A DNA stretch of 64,000 bases, taken from contig NZ_AWNH01000059.1 in NCBI RefSeq assembly GCF_000482245.1, positions 1 to 64,000 of the forward strand, in the 5' to 3' direction. The translations under genes and the position numbers were made by a program. This DNA is from Leptolyngbya sp. Heron Island J. Lineage in GTDB: Bacteria > Cyanobacteriota > Cyanobacteriia > Phormidesmidales > Phormidesmidaceae. The notes beneath the pieces are model-generated. The model searched no databases and was not told the DNA's origin. It worked only from the letters and a program-made list of their open reading frames with translations. Shown here one piece after another: positions 42,039 through 50,788 of this stretch. The number at the start of each line of letters is the position of its first letter. Positions within the stretch are counted from its first letter, which is position 1.

Positions 42039-42336
42039 CCTCTCAGCCCTTAGTCTGAAGTGTCTTACTCGTTCCAGCTATCAATGCTTGCACTACTCAA
42101 TATGGTCCGTACTGCTAAAACATCTAAGCCGATGGATGAACCAAATTGAAGCCTGTCTACATTAGATAGTTACGTTTGTTTGAGGCCACATCTGGAAAGT
42201 TTCAGCAAGACAAAAAATGCATTTTAGGCATAGTGGGTAAAACCACATTTCCCCATGCATGAAGAGCTAGAGATTGAAACAACAATAGCGATATATCTAT
42301 AAGAAAATACAGCAAGAACCAGCAATGCTATCTTTG

Positions 42337-43116
42337 CTAGACATAACGAGTCAGACCGATCCGATAACGCTGTTTTTTAGTAATCATCACATCGCCAATT
42401 TCTAACCGACCTTTGCCACGAATGGCCACTAAATCACCGGATTTTAAGGCATGGCTGGATTGAGAAATCGTTTTCCAATTGACTCGAACATCACCTGCGG
42501 TGATCATATCGGCCATTTTGCTACGGGACATACCAAACCCAGCAGAGGCCACAGCGTCCAAACGCATAGAGGCTTCTACAGTCGTCATTTCCTTTTTCTT
42601 AGGTTCTCGTACCCGGAGTTCACTCCAGTCAATGAGTTTAGTTTTGACTGGCACCGAGCGTACCTGGGTCAGGCTCATTTCTAAAAAATCCACCAGTTCA
42701 GGCACAACAATAATCTGAGCACCACGCTCACCCAGGACAATGATGTCCCCCACTTTTTCGCGGACAATACCTGTTCCCAATAGCGCCCCTAAAAAGTCAC
42801 GATGGGTGGCAGTATCAAATAAAAAGTTACCCGCTACATTCAGCAGCGCCAGCGGTGTAGGTTGTGCGTCTAATGGAATTTCGGTACGGGCCATGGTCAG
42901 ACGCTGCCGCTCAGCTTGAGGATAGCCACCCTGGGCCTGGGTATGGATATCGGTTAGACGCCCGAATACGGCCTGGGCTTCATATAGCTCTGGTGGCGAC
43001 AAAAAATCAGTGGTGACTGGCTCCCATGTGCGAATAGCTTGATCGGCTTGATCCAGCACACGGGTCAGGGTTTCAATATTTTCAGCTCCCTTAAGCAGGT
43101 CGTCTTTGGGCAACAT
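42337..43116 (-). CDS. photosystem II S4-domain RNA-binding protein (YlmH-like)
   Basis: This 259-residue protein has an N-terminal YlmH-like domain (GNFLFDTATHRDFLGALLGTG, GDIIVLGERGAQIIV) and a C-terminal S4 RNA-binding domain (about residues 183-235). The S4 domain is RLDAVASAGFGMSRSKMADM, DVRVNWKTI, LKSGDLVAIRGKGRLEI. In cyanobacteria and plastids this architecture is the photosystem II S4 domain protein, linked to PSII repair. It probably binds RNA on or near ribosomes. It stands alone. Confidence 0.88.
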   Translation of the reverse strand: MLPKDDLLKGAENIETLTRVLDQADQAIRTWEPVTTDFLSPPELYEAQAVFGRLTDIHTQAQGGYPQAERQRLTMARTEIPLDAQPTPLALLNVAGNFLFDTATHRDFLGALLGTGIVREKVGDIIVLGERGAQIIVVPELVDFLEMSLTQVRSVPVKTKLIDWSELRVREPKKKEMTTVEASMRLDAVASAGFGMSRSKMADMITAGDVRVNWKTISQSSHALKSGDLVAIRGKGRLEIGDVMITKKQRYRIGLTRYV

Positions 43117-43388
43117 AGAGGTAGGTGTGATGAAATGTCTAGGTGTTTTTATAGTATGCAGTGTTTGCCTATACTAATACTTTGCGCTACTGATGCTTAG
43201 CGAAGCTGGGCAGCGGACAGGCGACATCGCAAAGCAACGTAGAGGCATGTCCGGAAGGTTATTGGACAGCAATCGTGTCCTGTTTAAGTACAAACGCTTA
43301 AGCATTTGAGTTGTGTCTTGTCTTGTTTTGAACTTTATCTGAGCAAAAACTCTTTTTCAGATTCTCTCTTTTGCGTATCCGGAAGTAG

Positions 43389-43880
43389 CTGTGTCACTCC
43401 TCAAACTGGTACAACGGTCGCCTTTGGGGTGGCTCAGGTAATGACCAACTCTTAGGTGGTACTGGTAATGACCAGCTGCTAGGCGAGGCTGGCTCAGATA
43501 CACTGTTGGGAGGAGATGGTAATGATCGACTCCAAGGGGCCCAACGAACTCGGGCGTCGGAGAAAGATATCCTAACGGGTGGAAAGGTACGTGATACCTT
43601 TGTCTTAGGCGATCGTAGCGGTAGTTTCTACGATGATGGCAATGCCAGGTCGATGGGCACCAACAACTACGCAGTCATTACCGATCTTAACATTGCCCAA
43701 AAAGATATCATTCAACTGAGCGCTCGCCATAGCTATCGTTTGGGGTCTACTCCACAAGGCGTCAGTAATGGTCGAGCTTTATTTATTGATAATGAGGGTA
43801 GCACTCAAGATGAATTAATTGCTGTCATTCGGGGAGGGGGCAATTTGAACCTGAATAGCAGCACATTCAGAATGGTTTAA
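43389..43880 (+). pseudogene. RTX calcium-binding protein, 3' remnant
   Basis: The open frame shows glycine-rich nonapeptide repeats (GGSGNDQLLGGTGNDQLLGE, GGDGNDRLQG). A typical cyanobacterial RTX C-terminal domain follows: DILTGGKVRDTFVLGDRSG, YAVITDLNIAQKDIIQLS, and a final NLNLNSSTFRMV. Upstream it begins right after a stop codon (43386-43388) with no start codon or signal. The large N-terminal part of the usual hundreds of residues is missing. It is probably the cut end of a secreted calcium-binding protein. A TTG at 43506 is the only possible start inside it. Confidence 0.7.
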
Positions 43881-43886
43881 GCTTAA

Positions 43887-43924
43887 ACAACAGCACATGA
43901 CATGTGGTGGTCATGTGCTGTTGT
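43887..43924. terminator. bidirectional hairpin between convergent genes
   Basis: The 15-bp arms ACAACAGCACATGAC (43887-43901) and GTCATGTGCTGTTGT (43910-43924) pair perfectly around eight bases. It sits exactly between the RTX remnant stop and the LuxR-type gene stop. There is no T run. Confidence 0.65.
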
Positions 43925-43927
43925 CGG

Positions 43928-44563
43928 TTATAGCTCATTCAATCCAGAGAATTGTTCTTTTTTGGAATAAACATTCTTCAAGTGTTTTTTGACAGTGTTT
44001 TCAGAAATAAACAATGCTCTGGCAATTTCTTTGTAACTGCTGCCCTTACGCTTTAAACACCAAACATCTGTTTCACGAGTTGTTAGGCCATAACGTTGAG
44101 CTTCGTGATTAGCGATAACAGCGAGAGACTGTTGGCGGTCTTCTAGGGTAATTAGAAAACAATTGCCAACCTGGCAAGCCTCGTTGTTCCAGTCAAACCA
44201 CTGTACCCGCATGTGAATCGTACTGTGGTCAGTGAGAATCTCGTCTTCTAAAACAATGGTGTAATCCGTAGGCAGCAGTTCTGATGCTTCATCCTGGTTT
44301 TCCAGGAGGCTTTGACAGGGATGCCAAAGTAAGTCAGGAATACTACTAGATGATGGGCAAGACATCTCCTTGAGGATCATTTGTGCACGTTTGTTTTTAT
44401 GCAAGATAGTGCCATCTTGGGTAACAATAATGAGACCAAACGTAAAGTTTTCAATGGCTGCTACAAGTAATGCTGCCTGCATATTAAAAGAATCATTGTG
44501 GTCGCTCATCACTGCAGCCTGGGAAGGAGCCATTTGGGGAACAATTTGGGTCTGAGTAGCCAT
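43928..44563 (-). CDS. PAS-like/LuxR-type transcriptional regulator
   Basis: This 211-residue protein has a PAS-like N-terminal region (LVAAIENFTFGLIIVTQDGT, then NKRAQMILKEM). A C-terminal LuxR helix-turn-helix follows (YGLTTRETDVWCLKRKGSSY, KEIARALFISENTVKKHLKN). There is no receiver domain, so it is not a classical response regulator; it might sense through the PAS part. It is transcribed away from ureE, and a perfect palindrome (44719-44734) lies in the shared upstream region. Its target is not evident. Confidence 0.8.
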   Translation of the reverse strand: MATQTQIVPQMAPSQAAVMSDHNDSFNMQAALLVAAIENFTFGLIIVTQDGTILHKNKRAQMILKEMSCPSSSSIPDLLWHPCQSLLENQDEASELLPTDYTIVLEDEILTDHSTIHMRVQWFDWNNEACQVGNCFLITLEDRQQSLAVIANHEAQRYGLTTRETDVWCLKRKGSSYKEIARALFISENTVKKHLKNVYSKKEQFSGLNEL

Positions 44564-44718
44564 AACTAACGGGAAGTAATTGGCGGACGAAAATCTGAAC
44601 TTCTCTGAACTTCGTTGACTGTGCTAGTGGCGTCTGCAAGATTCGTATAAAAGGCTGAACCGATTTAGTAGAAAATACGGATGTCGCTGACAATATTTAC
44701 CTCATTTCCAAATATGGA

Positions 44719-44734
44719 AAATCCGTACGGATTT
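44719..44734. promoter_or_regulatory. perfect palindrome in the luxR-ureE intergenic region
   Basis: AAATCCGTACGGATTT is a 16-bp perfect palindrome, a possible operator. It lies 155 bp from the LuxR-type start and 113 bp from ureE. A half site (ATACGGAT) occurs at 44676-44683. Confidence 0.4.
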
Positions 44735-44847
44735 GTGACAGTTCGCGTGAGCGGCATAAATAACATCCAGACATCCGGCAAATTTAGCTGCTTTGATTAG
44801 CGTAAGGATGTGGCATGCTGTAGAGGCAATGCGCTTTTGAAATCTCG

Positions 44848-45366
44848 GTGTACGTTTTTACTCAAAAAGCATCGTCAGCGCTCGAACCAACGTTGACACT
44901 CGCGCTGACAGCCGATGAGCGTACCCGCTCTCGATATCGCTACAGTATTTCTAGTGAAATTACGGAAAGTGATTGTCAAACAACGAACTCAGCCGTTGGT
45001 GAGGCAGAGCCTCAAACAGCTGAGATATACCTGCAATTGCCCCGAGGAACAACGCTGCGAGACGGGGATTGCTTGATCGGGGATGGACATGCCCAAGTGC
45101 TAAGAATTGTGGCAAAGCCTGAGCCAGTGATGACGGTAAGAACGACACCTAGTGATCAGTCTGCCTCGACACAGCCTGCTCTTAAGCTGTTACAAGCAGC
45201 CTATCATTTGGGCAATCGTCATGTGGCATTGGAGCTAGGGACGGATTATTTGCGCTTAGCACCAGACTCGGTCCTGGAGGCGATGTTGAATCAGCTTGGG
45301 GTGATGGTAACCGTGGAAACTGTACCTTTTCAACCGGAGATGGGAGCCTATGGCCACCACCATTGA
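44848..45366 (+). CDS. ureE: urease accessory protein UreE
   Basis: This 172-residue nickel chaperone starts with GTG (MYVFTQKASSAL). It has the UreE body LPRGTTLRDGDCLIGDGHAQ and LRIVAKPEPVMTV, then the C-terminal metal-site region HLGNRHVALEL, ending in a His-rich tail (YGHHH). UreE hands nickel to the UreG/UreF/UreD complex. The coding end overlaps ureF by 17 bases. Urease structural genes and ureD are not in this window. Confidence 0.9.
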   Translation: MYVFTQKASSALEPTLTLALTADERTRSRYRYSISSEITESDCQTTNSAVGEAEPQTAEIYLQLPRGTTLRDGDCLIGDGHAQVLRIVAKPEPVMTVRTTPSDQSASTQPALKLLQAAYHLGNRHVALELGTDYLRLAPDSVLEAMLNQLGVMVTVETVPFQPEMGAYGHHH

Positions 45367-46030
45367 TGAACAGGCCCTGCTGAAGCTGCTACAGCTAACC
45401 AGTCCGGCTTTGCCAGTGGGGGCTTTTAGCTATTCTGAAGGGTTAGAAACTCTGGTGGTGCAGGGTAGGCTGAGGGATAGTGCGATGCTACATGACTGGC
45501 TGGTACAGGAGCTACGCTATGGCAGTGTGCGGTTAGATGCAGCGATCGCAACCCGCGCCCACCAACACCTCAATAATCCTCACCAGCTCGCCTACTGGAA
45601 CCAGTGGCTCACCGCCAGCCGCGACACCGCCGAACTCCGGCAGCAAAGCTGGCAAATGGGTCGTGCCCTGGTGCGTCTAGTCAACGCCCTCCATCCGGAA
45701 CTCAAGCCCACCTTTGCAGCCTGCGGCACCAATTGCAACTTCGCCGTTGCCTTTGGCATGATTGCAGCTCACTGGCAAATCGCCCCTTCTACGATGGCCC
45801 TGGGCTATGTGCAAAGCTGGGCCACTAACCTGATTGGGGCAGCGGTTAAGCTCGTACCCCTGGGACAAACCGACGGTCAACGCTGTTTGCTGCAGCTAAT
45901 CCCAGAACTGAGGAGCGCAGTAGCCGATATGGTGACCCTGGAGGATGAGCAGCTATATATCAGTGGCTGGGGCAGTGCGATCTCAAGCATGCAACACGAA
46001 ACCCTATACACCCGACTGTTTCGCAGCTAG
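45350..46030 (+). CDS. ureF: urease accessory protein UreF
   Basis: This 226-residue helical protein opens LLKLLQLTSPALPVGAFSYS, the UreF hallmark. It carries AYWNQWLTASRDTAELRQQS and CNFAVAFGMIAAHWQI. UreF gates UreG GTP hydrolysis during nickel insertion into urease. The ATG at 45350 lies inside ureE. The gap to ureG is 143 bp and is mostly filled by a 56-bp palindrome, which breaks the otherwise tight cluster. Confidence 0.93.
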   Translation: MATTIDEQALLKLLQLTSPALPVGAFSYSEGLETLVVQGRLRDSAMLHDWLVQELRYGSVRLDAAIATRAHQHLNNPHQLAYWNQWLTASRDTAELRQQSWQMGRALVRLVNALHPELKPTFAACGTNCNFAVAFGMIAAHWQIAPSTMALGYVQSWATNLIGAAVKLVPLGQTDGQRCLLQLIPELRSAVADMVTLEDEQLYISGWGSAISSMQHETLYTRLFRS

Positions 46031-46108
46031 GCAAAAGTTTTAAATTTTGAGGATGAATTCTAGGTTTGTAAAACAAGGGTTCTATCCTAGGATTTGTCCA
46101 CTATCTAT

Positions 46109-46164
46109 CCGGAATCGTTTTTGTAGGGGCCTTGCATGCAAGGCCCCTACAAAAACGATTCCGG
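46109..46164. repeat. 56-bp perfect palindrome before ureG
   Basis: Bases 46109-46136 are the exact reverse complement of 46137-46164, with no loop. The core TTGTAGGGGC...GCCCCTACAA belongs to the same repeat group as the palindrome at 14428-14461. It ends nine bases before the ureG ATG and would fold over the ribosome-binding site. Confidence 0.85.
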
Positions 46165-46173
46165 CACGCCCCC

Positions 46174-46803
46174 ATGACCTCATCTTCCCCTTACCGGATC
46201 GGCGTTGCTGGCCCCGTCGGCTCCGGTAAAACCGCCCTCGTCGACGCTCTCTGTAAAACCATGCGCGATGACTACTCCATTGCTGTAGTCACCAACGACA
46301 TTTACACCCAAGAAGACGCCCAATTCCTCGTCCGCAGTCAGGCCCTCCTCGACCATAGCCGCATCGTTGGCGTTGAAACCGGTGGCTGTCCCCACACCGC
46401 CATTCGTGAAGATGCCTCCCTGAACCTGGTCGCCATTGAGGACCTGGAAACACGATTTGAGGACCTGGACCTGATTTTTGTTGAGAGCGGTGGTGATAAC
46501 CTGGCCGCCACATTTAGCCCTGAGCTGGTGGATCTCACTGTTTATGTGATCGATGTGGCCGCTGGCGATAAAATCCCCCGCAAAGGTGGGCCAGGCATTA
46601 CTAAATCAGATCTGCTCGTCATTAACAAGATTGACCTGGCTCCTCTGGTGGGTGCCGATCTAACCGTGATGGAACGGGATGCCAAAACCATGCGTGGGGA
46701 CAAACCCTTTGTATTTACAAACCTTAAAGCAAGACAAGGTCTAGAAACGATTCAACAGTTCATCCAGTTTCATGGCCGATTGGCCATTCCCCAATCTGCT
46801 TAG
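46174..46803 (+). CDS. ureG: urease accessory GTPase UreG
   Basis: This 209-residue SIMIBI GTPase has the P-loop [35 protein letters not shown], the invariant metal motif [17 protein letters not shown], and the GTP-specificity motif VINKIDLA. It drives nickel delivery by GTP hydrolysis. I start at the ATG at 46174. The frame is open upstream only because it runs through the palindrome, and the added residues (HARPLQKRF) do not belong to the family. Confidence 0.95.
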   Translation: MTSSSPYRIGVAGPVGSGKTALVDALCKTMRDDYSIAVVTNDIYTQEDAQFLVRSQALLDHSRIVGVETGGCPHTAIREDASLNLVAIEDLETRFEDLDLIFVESGGDNLAATFSPELVDLTVYVIDVAAGDKIPRKGGPGITKSDLLVINKIDLAPLVGADLTVMERDAKTMRGDKPFVFTNLKARQGLETIQQFIQFHGRLAIPQSA

Positions 46804-46882
46804 GTGAGCGCCAGCTATGGCCAGATCGGCCCTAACAAATGTTTGGGGATCAAAATAAAGAAATCTGTAGAGACTCAGAAAA

Positions 46883-46924
46883 GTATCAAATACTACAATT
46901 ATCGCTTTCCTCAAGACTTACCAT
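46883..46924 (+). promoter_or_regulatory. NtcA-activated promoter of urtA
   Basis: GTA-N8-TAC (46883-46896) fits the NtcA site exactly. It is followed after 22 bases by the -10 box TACCAT (46919-46924, TAN3T). This is the standard class II layout of nitrogen-starvation promoters in cyanobacteria. urtA begins 101 bp downstream of the -10 box. Confidence 0.8.
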
Positions 46925-47025
46925 CACGGAGCGAATAAGTGTATCTACGGTGACTGTGTAGGTTTTATTGCAGCTGCCGATTTTTGATGCGATTAGGTGT
47001 GTGAGTCGTTAGAAAGGAACGCCCA

Positions 47026-48339
47026 ATGACGAGGATTAATAGACGTAAATTTTTGGTGTACGGCTCTACTGCCGTGGGTACCAGTATCCTGCTAAAAGCC
47101 TGTGGTGGCACTTCTGAGCCTACCGCTGAAACCGCACCCGCTGAAGGCGAAGCTACAACCGCAGCTGCTGGTGACGGCGATACGATTAAGGTGGGTATTC
47201 TTCACTCCCTGAGCGGCACCATGGCCATTAGTGAAACCACCGTGGTAGATGCTGAAGAATTAGCCATCAAAGAGATTAACGCGGCTGGTGGTGTTCTAGG
47301 TAAGCAGATTGTTGCCGTTAAAGAAGACGGCGCGTCCGACTGGGATACTTTTGCAGAGAAAGCAGAAAAACTGATCGATCAAGATCAGGTGTCTGTAGTA
47401 TTTGGCTGCTGGACCTCTGCTAGCCGTAAGAAAGTACTTCCCGTCTTCGAAGCGAAAGACCACATGCTGTGGTATCCCGTACAGTACGAAGGCCAGGAAT
47501 GTTCCAAGAACATTTTCTACACAGGTGCCGCTCCCAACCAGCAGATTGAACCCGCTGTCTCCTGGTTGTTAGAAAACAAAGGCACAGACTTCTTCCTGGT
47601 CGGTTCTGACTATGTATTCCCTCGTACCGCCAACAACATTATTAAAGAGCAACTGAAAGCCGAGGGCGGTAACACCGTTGGTGAAGACTACTTGCCCCTG
47701 GGGAACACCGAGGTAACTCCCATCATCACCAAGATCAAGGCAGCACTGCCCGACGGTGGTGTTATCTTTAACAGCCTCAATGGTGACAGTAACGTTGCTT
47801 TCTTTAAGCAGCTCAAGGGCGCAGGCATGGGTCCAGATAAGTATCCGGTAATGTCCGTGAGTATTGCTGAAGAAGAAGTTCGTACCATCGGTCCCGACTT
47901 CCTTACCGGTCACTATGCTGCCTGGAACTACTTCCAAACTGTTGAGAGCGCTGATAACGAGAAGTGGGTATCCGACTTTAAGGCTGAATACGGTGATGAT
48001 CGGGTAACCAACGACCCCATGGAAGCCGCTTACATCATGGTTTATCTGTGGAAGCAAGCTGTTGAGCAAGCAGGCACAACTGATATTGCTGCTGTGCGTG
48101 AAGCTGCCTATGGTCAAGTCTTTGACGCACCCGGTGGCACAGTCACCATGAACCCCAACCATCACTTGTCCAAGACTGTTCGTATCGGTGAGATCCGTGA
48201 CGACGGTCTGTTCGAGATCGTGTCTGCAACTGACGGTCCAGTTGATCCCTTGCCCTGGAACCAGTATGTTCCTGACACTAAGGGTTATACCTGTGACTGG
48301 TCCGACCCAGCCAAGGGTGGCAAGTTCAAGGAAGCCTAA
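47026..48339 (+). CDS. urtA: urea ABC transporter substrate-binding protein UrtA
   Basis: This 437-residue protein has a twin-arginine/lipobox leader (RINRRKFLVYGSTAVG, then LLKACGG) and an Ala/Glu/Thr-rich linker. The periplasmic binding domain opens TIKVGILHSLSGTMAISETT, the UrtA hallmark. It captures urea in the periplasm for the UrtBCDE importer. A strong NtcA promoter lies upstream, and a terminator-like hairpin (48362-48392) follows the gene, which would keep UrtA in excess over the membrane parts. The ribosome-binding site is GAAAGGA. Confidence 0.96.
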   Translation: MTRINRRKFLVYGSTAVGTSILLKACGGTSEPTAETAPAEGEATTAAAGDGDTIKVGILHSLSGTMAISETTVVDAEELAIKEINAAGGVLGKQIVAVKEDGASDWDTFAEKAEKLIDQDQVSVVFGCWTSASRKKVLPVFEAKDHMLWYPVQYEGQECSKNIFYTGAAPNQQIEPAVSWLLENKGTDFFLVGSDYVFPRTANNIIKEQLKAEGGNTVGEDYLPLGNTEVTPIITKIKAALPDGGVIFNSLNGDSNVAFFKQLKGAGMGPDKYPVMSVSIAEEEVRTIGPDFLTGHYAAWNYFQTVESADNEKWVSDFKAEYGDDRVTNDPMEAAYIMVYLWKQAVEQAGTTDIAAVREAAYGQVFDAPGGTVTMNPNHHLSKTVRIGEIRDDGLFEIVSATDGPVDPLPWNQYVPDTKGYTCDWSDPAKGGKFKEA

Positions 48340-48361
48340 GGCTGTTGTGATTTAGCTGACA

Positions 48362-48392
48362 GGGGAGGGTCACGGTGGCTCTTCCCTTTTTT
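48362..48392 (+). terminator. attenuating hairpin between urtA and urtB
   Basis: GGGGAGGGTCAC pairs with GTGGCTCTTCCC (12 pairs, three G-T) around one base, followed by six T. Inside the operon it would let part of the transcripts stop after urtA. Confidence 0.7.
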
Positions 48393-48436
48393 CATTTCAC
48401 TATTAACCACTCACCCTCTTTAACAGGTAACAGTTC

Positions 48437-49603
48437 GTGCTCGACGGTTTAATTAACGGCATATTTAATGGCATCAGCATTGGCGCGGTGCTTCTAATTG
48501 TGGCCCTGGGTCTGGCGATTGTGTTTGGTCTTATGGGCGTTATTAACCTGGCCCATGGAGAACTGATGATGCTAGGAGCCTACACCACCTATGTGGTGCA
48601 GAATGGCTTTAAAGCACTCGGCGATGGGGCCCAAGATTTTTATATCTTGCTGGCGTTGCCCCTCTCGTTTGTGGTCGCGGCTCTCGTCGGACTCGCCCTG
48701 GAACGCAGTGTGATTCGATTACTTTATGGACGGCCCCTGGAAACACTGCTGGCCACCTGGGGAGTGAGCCTGATTTTGCAGCAGTTTGTGCGCAGTGTCA
48801 GCTGGTCGCTGGTTTTTGGCATTTTAACCGTGTGTCTGTTTCTGTTTGGTGGTCGCACTATCTTAGATAAGTTTGCCAATCTGGGTCCACGTCAGAAGCT
48901 GGCTAAGTTTGTTGTGCTGGTATTGTCGCTTGGGATTGGCATTAGCCTGGGGCAAGCACTCAACAGTAACTCAGCTCTCGAAAAACCCTGGTTTAGCGCC
49001 CGTAATGTGGATGTCACCGCTCCCGGTTGGTTGCAGGATAGCATTCGCGTCACAGACACCCTATCTTTTCCAGCCGCCCGTATTTTTATCATTTTGCTAA
49101 CGGTAGTTTGTTTATTCGGCACGTTTTGGTTTCTCAATCGATCTGCCTGGGGTCTGCGGATTCGATCCGTCACTCAAAACCGGGATATGAGTGCCTGCCT
49201 GGGGATTCCGACCAAGCGAGTAGATGCCCTTACCTTTGCCCTGGGGTCTGGTCTAGCGGGAATCGCTGGCTGTGCCGTCACCCTATTGGGGTCGGTGGGT
49301 CCTAACCTAGGCAGCAACTATATTGTTGATGCCTTTATGGTGGTGGTAGTCGGCGGAGTTGGTAAGCTAATTGGCAGTATCGTAGCGGCCTTGCTGATTG
49401 GTATCGTCACCTACATTGTCGGCTCCGGTACATTGGTGCTGATGTTGCCCTCCAGTGAAGCACTGCAGCCCCTGATTGATATGGCCACCTTTTTCGCCAC
49501 AACCAGTATGGCCAAAGTGCTGGTATTTGCCTTAATTATTGCTTTCTTGCAGGTTAAACCCGCTGGGTTATTTCCTCAAAAAGGCCGTTCGGTGGAGGTA
49601 TAA
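48437..49603 (+). CDS. urtB: urea ABC transporter permease UrtB
   Basis: This 388-residue LivH-type permease has about eight membrane helices. It opens DGLINGIFNGISIGAVLLIV and carries GVINLAHGELMMLGAYTTYV and the EAA-like loop GLRIRSVTQNRDMSACLGIP, both usual for UrtB. It starts with GTG at 48437. With UrtC it forms the channel for urea. The stop lies two bases before urtC. Confidence 0.94.
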   Translation: MLDGLINGIFNGISIGAVLLIVALGLAIVFGLMGVINLAHGELMMLGAYTTYVVQNGFKALGDGAQDFYILLALPLSFVVAALVGLALERSVIRLLYGRPLETLLATWGVSLILQQFVRSVSWSLVFGILTVCLFLFGGRTILDKFANLGPRQKLAKFVVLVLSLGIGISLGQALNSNSALEKPWFSARNVDVTAPGWLQDSIRVTDTLSFPAARIFIILLTVVCLFGTFWFLNRSAWGLRIRSVTQNRDMSACLGIPTKRVDALTFALGSGLAGIAGCAVTLLGSVGPNLGSNYIVDAFMVVVVGGVGKLIGSIVAALLIGIVTYIVGSGTLVLMLPSSEALQPLIDMATFFATTSMAKVLVFALIIAFLQVKPAGLFPQKGRSVEV

Positions 49604-49605
49604 CC

Positions 49606-50760
49606 ATGGCAGACACCACAAAAAACCTAGGCAAAAACCGCAGACGGACTCTGGAAGTCGGCATTGTTATTGGTCTCACACTATTTTTGATTTTTGTTGC
49701 GCCGTTAATGCTGTCAGGTTTTCGCCTGGGGCTGTTGGGGCGATTTCTGGCGCTGGCTATTGTCGCCCTGGGTGTAGATCTAATCTGGGGCTACACCGGA
49801 CTGCTGAGTCTGGGACAGGGTATTTTCTTTGCTCTGGGGGGCTATGCCTTTGCCATGCACCTGCAGCTTAATCTGGCTGGCGATGGTATTCCTGAATTTT
49901 TTGGTTTGTACGGGGTTTCAGAACTGCCCTGGTTTTGGCAACCCTTCTACTCACTACCCGTTACCCTGATTGCGATTGTTGTCTTACCAGGGCTGGTAGC
50001 GGGTTTGCTTGGCTACCTGGTCTTCCGTAACCGGATTCGAGGCGTTTATTTCTCGATTTTGACCCAGGCCATGCTGGTGGTATTTTTTAACTTTTTTAAT
50101 GGCCAGCAAAAGCTAATTAACGGCACCAACGGTCTGGGCACTGACACTACTCCGCTATTTGGTCAACAGGTGGGTAGCGATCGCATGCAGTTTGCGTTCT
50201 ACATCGCAACGGTGATCATCTTAGCCCTCACCTACGGACTCTGCCGTTGGCTAACCCGAGGACGCTTTGGGCGTTTGTTAATTGCCATCCGGGATGATGA
50301 AAATCGCCTCAGATTTTCAGGCTATAACCCTGCCATGTTTAAGGTTTTAGTCTTTGCCGTTGCAGGCGGCATCGCTGGCGCTGCTGGGGCACTCTACACC
50401 GTTCAATCCAGCGGCATCACTCCGCAATATATGAGTGTTGCCTTCTCCATTGAAATGGTAATTTGGGTTGCCGTCGGCGGTCGCGCCACTCTGGGGGGAG
50501 CTGTACTGGGAGCGCTAGCGGTCAACTGGGCCCAAGCATTACTCAGCGAACAATTTCCAGAAGTTTGGTTATTTTTCCAAGGGGCGCTGTTCCTGCTGGT
50601 TGTCACAGTATTGCCTAAGGGCATTGTCGGCTGGTTACGAGATGATGCCGTCAATCAGATTCGCGATTTACTGGGTTTACAACCCCAGCTCAACACCTAT
50701 CCAGACATTGAGCTAGACCCTGATATCAAACGAGAAAAACAAGAGTTAGCCAGTAAATAA
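49606..50760 (+). CDS. urtC: urea ABC transporter permease UrtC
   Basis: This 384-residue LivM-type permease has about ten hydrophobic segments. It carries LGVDLIWGYTGLLSLGQGIF, FNGQQKLINGTNGLGTD and the cytoplasmic loop GRFGRLLIAIRDDENRLRFS, as in UrtC. It pairs with UrtB in the inner membrane. urtD follows after 28 bp. The last 30 residues are charged and cytoplasmic. Confidence 0.94.
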   Translation: MADTTKNLGKNRRRTLEVGIVIGLTLFLIFVAPLMLSGFRLGLLGRFLALAIVALGVDLIWGYTGLLSLGQGIFFALGGYAFAMHLQLNLAGDGIPEFFGLYGVSELPWFWQPFYSLPVTLIAIVVLPGLVAGLLGYLVFRNRIRGVYFSILTQAMLVVFFNFFNGQQKLINGTNGLGTDTTPLFGQQVGSDRMQFAFYIATVIILALTYGLCRWLTRGRFGRLLIAIRDDENRLRFSGYNPAMFKVLVFAVAGGIAGAAGALYTVQSSGITPQYMSVAFSIEMVIWVAVGGRATLGGAVLGALAVNWAQALLSEQFPEVWLFFQGALFLLVVTVLPKGIVGWLRDDAVNQIRDLLGLQPQLNTYPDIELDPDIKREKQELASK

Positions 50761-50788
50761 CGCCGACCCAACCGATCATCGCTCAATA

